Assembly (NCBI RefSeq): GCF_013623775.1
Contig: NZ_JABFAM010000006.1
Span: forward strand, 310,001-374,000
Length of the DNA stretch: 64,000 nucleotides
Origin: Rufibacter sp. XAAS-G3-1
GTDB taxonomy: Bacteria; Bacteroidota; Bacteroidia; Cytophagales; Hymenobacteraceae
Reading direction: 5' to 3'
Shown one piece after another: positions 54,592 through 61,389 of this stretch (position 1 is its first letter; each line of letters starts with the position of its first letter). Made by a program: the position numbers and the translations under genes. The notes beneath the pieces are model-generated. The model ran no database searches, was not told the origin of the DNA, and was given only the letters and a program-made list of their open reading frames with translations.

Positions 54592-54607
54592 TTATTCTCA
54601 AAGCACG

Positions 54608-56791
54608 CTAACTACCTAACCCAAGGGAAAAAGCTATGTTCCTGGCCCATTCTGGATGATCAATTAAGGGGTTTCGGTTTCCCTGTACTCTGAAGATCTC
54701 TGCATTCCGATGCAATTCATATTTGCTTACTGGCTCTCTCTCATGCCAATCCAAAAGCATTTCTATTCTATCGTCAGTATACTCTTTCGCGTTGTTGTTG
54801 ATCTCACCCGGGTAGCGGAGCAGAAAGTAGAAGGTAGCCCGCGCCACCGCACCATGCCCCTGCGAGGGCTCAAACTTATTGCTCTCCCTTTTGCCACAGC
54901 CTTGCCGGATAATTTCCTGAAAGTCCTCGAATTCATAATACGGAATGTTGCCCCTGAAGGAATTACAGGCCATTTCGCACGCAAACAGATGATGTAGATC
55001 AGACTTCATCGGGTCTCTCTTGGCAAACCAGGATTGAGGAACCACGTGCTCGGCATTGTAGGGAGCCTCTGCCTCTAAGAATGCTATGTGCTCAGCAAAA
55101 GCGGCCTCACTGAATGGAGCCATTCGCGAGAATTGTTCCCGGGCCTGGGCCAACAGCCTTTCCGTGATTTCAAAGTCATTGCGAATAAAGGTTTCCGGCT
55201 CATACACTTCTCCTGTGTAAATACTGTGCAGCATCTTATCTGGGTGTAAGTCTACTCTTGGGTATAAATGCTGATGCCTAGCCTGACTGTAGGTTAACCG
55301 GGTGGTATGGGTACTTTCCAAGAGGTCATGTAACCTCTCATATAATTCCCTTCCACTTAATTCTCTGTTCGGAATATCGGCATAATAGGTCTCCCTATCT
55401 GCCCTGTCTTTGGTCTGGTCATAGTATAGCTCGCTTCTGGCTGCTTCCAACTCACTTAAAGCTTCGCGAAGAGCGGTAGAGTCCTGCAACCTGCTTTTAG
55501 TATCATCCAGAATAGTGGCGGTAGCACCATCTGATCCCCGAGTTGTTACCAGGGAAGTACCAGCATCCGGAATCTGATTTGAACTTCCGGTAAGTGGCTG
55601 CGCACCCTGCTGAGGTGCACCTACCTGAATAGTGATATGAAGGGGTATGGTAAAGGTATAACTAGTACCCTGAGTTTGAGGGGCACCTGTCTGCTGGGAA
55701 GAAACAGGTGTCTGCTGTACCATAGAGGCCATGGCAGCCGCCTCAAAGGGGTGAGGGGGTTCTCCATGGAGTAAGTCGTCCCTTAACGGCTCCATAGCAG
55801 AGGGTATCCTTTGTTTTTTAACAAAGTTCACGATACTACTGATCCGGATTCCTTCGTTGGCAACCCAGTCCAAATTATTGGGATCCATTCCGTCCCGCCA
55901 GATTGAGCCATCCTTGGCTACATAATCGTCACCTATTTTCTTCGGCACCCCCGAATGATGCAGAGCAATCACTTCCCACTGGTCATTATAGACAGGAGAA
56001 CCTGATGAGCCCGGCTCTGTGTCAGTCTCATAATGGGCAAAATCATCCAGTAGATCTACCAACCGGTTGGAGCGCAGCACAATCTGCTTTGTTTCTCCCT
56101 TAGGATGCTGGATAATATTTAAGGTATCGCCGTGAATGGCTTTTCCTTGGTCAGCGATTAACCGGCTCCAGCCGAAGCGCTTGAGCTCAATCCCATTGAA
56201 AGAGCGTTCCCGGACAGCCACGAGCGTAAAGTCTAAATGGCGGTCTGTCATGAAAAAGGTCTGAGGTTCTAACCCATAGGTCACCACAGGCAGTAGCCTT
56301 CCGTAACGGTCATACTGATAGTCAAACTCTACCTCACTGTGAACAGCGTCTTTAGCACTACTGATGACATGGTTATTTGTCATTAGTAGGCGGGGAGATA
56401 CCATAAACCCGGTACCATAGCCTATGGTTCTCCCTGGGCTACTCCGGATTTGAATCCTGCACACGAAGCGGGAAACGGCAAGGGCAAGCTCCAGAAAGTC
56501 CATTCCCATAAAGTCAGATTTCCCTATCACTCTCTCAAACCCCACATTCTCTATCAGAAAGGAGGTAGGAGATTGCTGCCCGAAGGATGCAGTTGGGTTA
56601 GATGAGGTTTTGAAGGCTTTTTCCTTGGTAGCCGCGGCAGAAAGCCTGTCCAGACGCAATTGGATTCTCTGGGCCGATTCTACCCCAACCACACCCTCCG
56701 TTTGCATTTTTTGCTTATTGCCTTCCCTTACTCCTTCCCGGGCCTGCCACCTGGCAGCAGCCTGCTCGGCTATTGTTCTGTAAAAGACCAT
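54608..56791 (-). CDS. V8/trypsin-like serine protease fused to endonuclease I
   Basis: A 727-residue protein with no signal peptide or membrane helix. Residues 1-90 look helical. Residues 100-310 are a chymotrypsin-fold protease: GTGFMVSPRLLMTNNHVI with His141, HLDFTLVAV with Asp187, and EPGSSGSPVY with Ser263. A Gln/Pro/Thr-rich linker (about 355-440) follows. Residues 490-720 match endonuclease I (EndA/NucM): NAEHVVPQSWF with His582, SDLHHLFACEMACNSFRGN, LDWHEREPVS and QGNRNPLIDHPEWA. Endonuclease I is normally secreted and stands alone. A cytoplasmic protease-nuclease could be a self-activated toxin or a defence effector; that is inference. No operon partners. Confidence 0.87.
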   Translation of the reverse strand: MVFYRTIAEQAAARWQAREGVREGNKQKMQTEGVVGVESAQRIQLRLDRLSAAATKEKAFKTSSNPTASFGQQSPTSFLIENVGFERVIGKSDFMGMDFLELALAVSRFVCRIQIRSSPGRTIGYGTGFMVSPRLLMTNNHVISSAKDAVHSEVEFDYQYDRYGRLLPVVTYGLEPQTFFMTDRHLDFTLVAVRERSFNGIELKRFGWSRLIADQGKAIHGDTLNIIQHPKGETKQIVLRSNRLVDLLDDFAHYETDTEPGSSGSPVYNDQWEVIALHHSGVPKKIGDDYVAKDGSIWRDGMDPNNLDWVANEGIRISSIVNFVKKQRIPSAMEPLRDDLLHGEPPHPFEAAAMASMVQQTPVSSQQTGAPQTQGTSYTFTIPLHITIQVGAPQQGAQPLTGSSNQIPDAGTSLVTTRGSDGATATILDDTKSRLQDSTALREALSELEAARSELYYDQTKDRADRETYYADIPNRELSGRELYERLHDLLESTHTTRLTYSQARHQHLYPRVDLHPDKMLHSIYTGEVYEPETFIRNDFEITERLLAQAREQFSRMAPFSEAAFAEHIAFLEAEAPYNAEHVVPQSWFAKRDPMKSDLHHLFACEMACNSFRGNIPYYEFEDFQEIIRQGCGKRESNKFEPSQGHGAVARATFYFLLRYPGEINNNAKEYTDDRIEMLLDWHEREPVSKYELHRNAEIFRVQGNRNPLIDHPEWARNIAFSLGLGS

Positions 56792-57023
56792 ATCTGTCTA
56801 AGTTTGCTTAGTGACACATCCTAATCATTTGTAAATCCTGCTTTTAGCAAAAAGCAAGTATGAGGTGCCAAGGGCGAAATATTACTCAAATAATGGCCAA
56901 TGACAATACTGAAGAATAAGTATTGTCATTGGAGTAAATTAGGACGAACCCGTATCAAAGATCAAAGTGAAGGCTATGTTTATTCCATAACCTTACTTAT
57001 GTTCGGCAGGCCTCCTTTACAAG
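56792..57023. other. Upstream region of the protease-nuclease gene
   Basis: AT-rich; contains a hairpin CAATGACAATACT...AGTATTGTCATTG (about 56899-56931) that could be an operator or terminator. No gene seen. Confidence 0.4.
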
Positions 57024-57140
57024 GTCAGACCTCCTCTCTCCTACTGTAGATAATCATCCAGAACACTAAATCATTGCGGGTAAGGTTCTACAACTCACTC
57101 CTACGGGCGGCCAGAAAACCTCTTAGGTTGCTCCGAGGAG
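57024..57140. repeat. T-family repeat, copy 3
   Basis: Begins CAGACCTCCTCTCTCCTACT like copy 1 and continues through CTCACTCCTACGGGC. It is followed 75 bases later by a hairpin (57216-57246). Confidence 0.45.
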
Positions 57141-57215
57141 CTTTCTGGCTGTTCGACAGAAGGCCTTCCTACTTTTTTGCCATGGGCGTGTTTTACAGCA
57201 TTTAGGTAGAACCAG

Positions 57216-57246
57216 AAGAGGCTGCCCCATTATGAGACAGCCTCTT
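57216..57246. terminator. Hairpin terminator downstream of the sialate esterase gene
   Basis: AAGAGGCTG pairs with CAGCCTCTT across 13 bases. The tract on the plus strand is T-rich. Confidence 0.55.
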
Positions 57247-57352
57247 TGTTTATAGATGAAAGTAGGTGGATAGCTAAAAGGTGGCAGAAATGCCTTCCGC
57301 AGACAACTGCCTAAAGGCTTTTCCCATGCAGGTGATTGGGTAAGCCTGCTAA

Positions 57353-59314
57353 TCAATTGTCCGTGCGGAAAGGGGAAGCCGGTAGCTTTTCTTTGTTGTA
57401 TAGGTTGGCCCCGTCAGGGTTATCGGCCCAGGCGTAGCGCACGTATTTCGGTTCCGGAACTTCATCGCTCCACACCACTACCTTCTCGCCCTCAATTATG
57501 GCCTTGGCCCAGACAAACTTTTTGTCAGAACCGGCTATGGCGAACCAACTCAGTTCTTCCCCATCAATAGAGGTTAACCCGCTGCCCACATTCGTAAAAC
57601 TCAGGATGATCTTATTTCCCTCTATTCTGGAGGATTGGTACAGCGGGCCGGAGGAAACCAGTTTCTTGTCGCCGTAAATCAGTCTTTGGGCGGCCAAGGC
57701 TAACCGTTCGCCCACGTCTTTCTTGTTATCTGGGTGGATGTCATTCCATTCGCCTAACTCAATGGTGACGGCCATGGCGGTGTTGGGCACCGATAGCGTC
57801 TGCAGGGCAGCTTCGCGCATGAGGGCCCAGTTGCTTTCAGAAGGCAGGTAATTCACCTCCATGAAATTGGGAAGCTGCACATAAAGGAACGGGAGATTGC
57901 CCTGCTGCCACTTGCTGCGCCAATCAGAGATCAAGGCGGGGAACAGCTTTTTATATTCAGCAGGGTTTCCGGCATTGCTTTCCCCCTGGTACCAAAGAAC
58001 TCCTTTGATGGTGTAGTTTGTGGCTGGTGCCACCATGGCGTTATACAGTGCCGTGGGCTGGTTCTGTAAGTTAATCCCGCCTTCATAGCCGCCGCTGGCC
58101 GGACGGTACACATCGCCCACCTTGTAATGCCACGTTCCTTGCAGGTCAAGGGTCTGGCCGTTGGCTTCTATGTAATAGGGTTTGTCTGGTACAAAGCCGC
58201 CCTTGCCCCCTTGGTTCAGCACGCGTATCACCAAGAGATTCTTGCCGGGTTTGAGCGTGCCTGCCGGTAGGCTGTATCTTCTCTGTGGGTATTGATAGGT
58301 GGTGTTTCCCACCTGTTTTCCATTGATGTAGAGGAAATCAGCGTCCACAATGCGGCCCAGGAATACCTTTGCCGGTACACCCGCCATGGAGGCCGGGATG
58401 TCAATTTCGCGGCGGTACCAAACGGCTCCGTTCAGGTCTTTGATGCCTTGGTCTTCCCAATAGCCGGGGATGTTGATGTTGCGCCACCCTTTGGGCACGT
58501 AAGCGGGATCGAACCATTTTACCGAGGCCGTAAGTCCTTTATCCTGCTCAGGCTTTTGCCGGTTGGCAGCCGCCACTGCCGCCGCGCGGCGTTGGATGGG
58601 GTTCACGTAGCTGGTGTCCCGGTTTCTGTTTACGGTGGCCAACATGGCCGGAAAATCTTTCAGGCCTTCTTCACTAGTCCAGGCTTCAATGGGCGTGCCC
58701 CCAACGCTGGCATTGATCAGGCCGATAGGAATTTTGTACCGCTCATAAAGTTTGCGGGCGAAGAAATAAGCCACGGCTGAGAAATTATTGACATCCTGCG
58801 GGTTCGCTGATTTCCACGAGGCAGGCGGCAGGTCTTGCGCGGGGCCAGCCAGATGGGTGGTGGTAGGAATCCAGAAATGCCGTATCTGCGGGTAGTTGGC
58901 CGTTATGATATCGTTGGCATACGTGATATTATGCAAGGACATTTGATGTACCATGTTGGACTGCCCGGAGCAAAAATAAACATCGCCCACTAAGATGTCT
59001 TTGACGGTGATCTGGTTACTGGCTTTGATGTCCATGGAATAAGGGCCGCCTGCCTTCATAGGAGAAAGCGCTATTTTCCAGTTTCCATTCTGGTCACTGG
59101 TTGTTCTATAGTTCTTCCCTCTAAAGCTGACGGCCACTTTTTCGCCGGGGGCGGCCCAGCCCCAGATAGTGGTTTTCGCATCGCGCTGCAATACCATGCC
59201 ATCGCTTACCAATTTGGGCAGCCTTACCTGGCTAGTAGCTCTATAGGCAAAAAGGTGAAAAAACAGTAGAAAGATGAGGCTAAACTTTAGAAGGAAGTTT
59301 CGGTGAGTAGACAT
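57353..59314 (-). CDS. Sialate O-acetylesterase-like SGNH hydrolase
   Basis: A 653-residue secreted protein from the ATG at 59314; a TTG 27 bases upstream is less likely. Signal peptide about residues 1-29. The SGNH Ser is in FCSGQSNMVHQ (about 95-105) and the distal Asp-His in WNDIHPDNKKDVGERLA (about 540-556). A beta-galactosidase-like jelly roll is inserted near 280-400 (GYWEDQGIKDLNGAVWYRRE). Such enzymes remove acetyl groups from sialic acids or from plant polysaccharides such as xylan. It is near glycan genes but in no clear operon. Confidence 0.87.
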   Translation of the reverse strand: MSTHRNFLLKFSLIFLLFFHLFAYRATSQVRLPKLVSDGMVLQRDAKTTIWGWAAPGEKVAVSFRGKNYRTTSDQNGNWKIALSPMKAGGPYSMDIKASNQITVKDILVGDVYFCSGQSNMVHQMSLHNITYANDIITANYPQIRHFWIPTTTHLAGPAQDLPPASWKSANPQDVNNFSAVAYFFARKLYERYKIPIGLINASVGGTPIEAWTSEEGLKDFPAMLATVNRNRDTSYVNPIQRRAAAVAAANRQKPEQDKGLTASVKWFDPAYVPKGWRNINIPGYWEDQGIKDLNGAVWYRREIDIPASMAGVPAKVFLGRIVDADFLYINGKQVGNTTYQYPQRRYSLPAGTLKPGKNLLVIRVLNQGGKGGFVPDKPYYIEANGQTLDLQGTWHYKVGDVYRPASGGYEGGINLQNQPTALYNAMVAPATNYTIKGVLWYQGESNAGNPAEYKKLFPALISDWRSKWQQGNLPFLYVQLPNFMEVNYLPSESNWALMREAALQTLSVPNTAMAVTIELGEWNDIHPDNKKDVGERLALAAQRLIYGDKKLVSSGPLYQSSRIEGNKIILSFTNVGSGLTSIDGEELSWFAIAGSDKKFVWAKAIIEGEKVVVWSDEVPEPKYVRYAWADNPDGANLYNKEKLPASPFRTDN

Positions 59315-59565
59315 GCCATGCAAATGAGTGTGAAGAAACAATTAAGGTAACAATATTTGAATGGGGCACAATGGCTCCCAGGAATCTGGTAGTAAAGAGA
59401 TCGTTTTCGCTATACCACCATGAGATAATGCGCTGAACTGGGCTATTGGGTTAAATGTAAAACTTATCTACTTACATACTCACCAATTGACAAACCAACA
59501 ATAACGCCAATGCGGTAATTACAACAGAAGTAGGTGGTCAATTTAACATCAATGGCTTATAATAT

Positions 59566-60100
59566 GAAGCTGTTTAGAGTTTTAAACTTCTAAGGAATTA
59601 GGCGGGTAAAAGTGTTTGCGAAGACATTTTTCAACCCTAATCCGGTGGAAGTCATAAGCGAAGATAGCACAAACCGTTGGGAGTGCCTCACCTGAGCGTG
59701 GGTAAAAGAGGCTAAACGAGGGGTGAAATCCTCAGCGGTGATAGGGGCCATCCCTTACCGGCTCAAAATGGGCTGCCAGTGGCGCCAGCTGCCGGTAAAG
59801 GCCTCCTTCGGGGGTACGGGCTTGGGGCTGGCGGGGCGCCCACCGCCACTCCAGGAAGTGGGCCTTTACAGGCAGCCTGCAGAAGGCCCGGGCACAGCCC
59901 TTGAAAAGCGAGCGCGGGCTGCTCGACCTCTTTGCTCTGAAAATAACCAAAATCGAAAAAATCTAAACAGGTTCTTTGTTTTTGGGCTATTTCTATGAAA
60001 ACAAGCCAAAAACGAGAGGTTTATCTGTATACTGCCGCAAGCATCCGCTGGTACCGCCGTTTTTAGGCTACTTATTGTAAATCAGGGGAAAATAGCTTAG
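59566..60100. mobile_element. Second IS5-type element remnant
   Basis: Starts GAAGCTGTTTAGAGTTTT (59566), identical to the end of P MITEs. It holds a transposase pseudogene, then CTAAACAGGTTC (to 59974) and the same palindrome-spacer-palindrome block as the P family (about 59976-60075). The right end is decayed and its limit is approximate. Confidence 0.65.
59690..59966 (+). pseudogene. IS5-family transposase with internal deletion
   Basis: N-terminal sense: SAVIGAIPYRLKMGCQWRQLPVK (quoted in part: IPYRLKMGCQWRQLP), the DUF4096 segment of IS5-type transposases. In a second frame LKSERGLLDL follows, and it joins directly to FALKITKIE, the extreme C terminus seen also at 33824-33970. Most of the catalytic domain is gone. 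Confidence 0.75.
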
Positions 60101-60222
60101 AATTATGCGTTCTACCCAAGAGCCTGTTTTAATTTGGGCTGCAAACCCCAAATTAAAACAGGCTCCCACCTGGTTCTTTTCAGAAAGCAAAAAGAACTCA
60201 GCGATGATTGACACCACCCACC

Positions 60223-60960
60223 ATGAAAAACCTGTACGCGCTCTTCTTCCTGTTCATTGTTTTATTGACCAGTTGTTCCCCTAAGTCAGAAAAATCAGCG
60301 AGTCTGAAGACTCCTTGGGTCTTGGTGTTCTATAAAACGGAGGGGTATTACCATAAGTCTATTCCGGCGGGCAAGGCGGCTATTCAGAAGCTGGGGAGAG
60401 AGAATGGGTTCAAGGTAGACACCACCAAAAATGCCGACGTTTTCCTGTCCGATTCGCTGAAGAAATACAAGGCCGTCCTTTTCCTGAGCACCACCCAAGA
60501 TGTCATGACCTCTGCGCAGCAAAGCGCCTTTGAGCAGTTTATCAAAGCCGGAGGCGGTTTTGTAGGCGTACACGCCGCCACCGATACCGAGTTTAACTGG
60601 CCCTGGTACAACCAATTGGTGGGCGCTTACTTTGAGAGCCACCCCAAGGTGCAGAATGCCACCATACAAGTACTGGACAAATCCCACCCCTCCACCTCTT
60701 TCCTGCCCGACCGCTGGGAGCGAGAAGATGAGTGGTACAATTTCAAAAACATCAACCCCAACGTGAAAGTGCTGGCCACCCTGGACGAAACCACCTACAA
60801 AGGCGGTAAAAACGGGGCCAACCATCCCATTGCCTGGTACCATGCCTTTGACGGCGGAAAAGCCTTCTACACGGCGGGCGGCCACACCATAGAAAGCTTC
60901 CAGGAGCCCCTTTTCCTCCGGCATCTGCTGGGGGGCATCCAGTACGTGTTGCAGGATTGA
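60223..60960 (+). CDS. ThuA-like domain lipoprotein
   Basis: A 245-residue lipoprotein from the ATG at 60223 (a frame start 15 bases upstream is less good). Lipobox LLTSC with Cys18. The ThuA domain shows VLVFYKTEGYYHKSIPAGKA near residue 35, YKAVLFLSTTQDVMT, GGGFVGVHAATDTEFNWPWY with the conserved His, and HPIAWYHAFDGGKAFYTAGGH (quoted in part: WYHAFDGGKAFYTAGGH) near the end. ThuA-like proteins are linked to sugar metabolism, with trehalose in rhizobia; they have a class-I glutamine amidotransferase fold. Exact activity unknown. Confidence 0.87.
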   Translation: MKNLYALFFLFIVLLTSCSPKSEKSASLKTPWVLVFYKTEGYYHKSIPAGKAAIQKLGRENGFKVDTTKNADVFLSDSLKKYKAVLFLSTTQDVMTSAQQSAFEQFIKAGGGFVGVHAATDTEFNWPWYNQLVGAYFESHPKVQNATIQVLDKSHPSTSFLPDRWEREDEWYNFKNINPNVKVLATLDETTYKGGKNGANHPIAWYHAFDGGKAFYTAGGHTIESFQEPLFLRHLLGGIQYVLQD

Positions 60961-60991
60961 TGTTTCCCTTTGAAGTTTCTTCAGGTCTTTT

Positions 60992-61037
60992 AAAAGGAAA
61001 GGGCACTCTGCCTATAAAGCCGAGTGCCCTTCCTTTT
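60992..61037 (+). terminator. Intrinsic terminator after the ThuA-like gene
   Basis: AAGGAAAGGGCACTC pairs with GAGTGCCCTTCCTT, followed by TTT. It is 32 bases past the stop codon. Confidence 0.78.
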
Positions 61038-61389
61038 TGCCTGATTATTCATCTGAAACCGTTTAGAATTTACCATCTGGTGCTCTTTTGGCCGTTGTTG
61101 GTGTTATCGCCAACAACTTCTACTTAGTTCAGTTTGCTGGAAGTTTTGAGAAGGGAGCCGATGAAGGATTTTTGGTGATCACCAACAATAGCGCGGAAAT
61201 GATCCGGAGAAGTTCATATTCCAGCGGCGTATGCCGAGAGTAACCCCCACGCGTACGAGAGCGGGCGAGAGAATGCACCATTCAGTAAAGCACTAAAAAA
61301 GGGTGTTTTAAGGCCGTTTTCTTAAAATCAGCCTTAAAAACACCCGTTGAAATGTGACTAACAACTACGCGTTAACCTTTTTACTTTGC
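61038..61389. repeat. Gap with a p-family palindrome
   Basis: Palindrome GGGTGTTTTAAGGCCGTTTT...GCCTTAAAAACACCC at 61301-61345 is near-perfect and lies 45 bases past the stop of the minus-strand amylase, so it may terminate it. A smaller hairpin (GTTGTTGGTGTTATCGCCAACAAC type) is at about 61094-61120. No gene is seen. Confidence 0.65.

Noticed and set aside
57123-57356. 77-codon ORF on the minus strand
   Set aside because: It crosses a terminator hairpin and a T repeat and has no recognisable fold.
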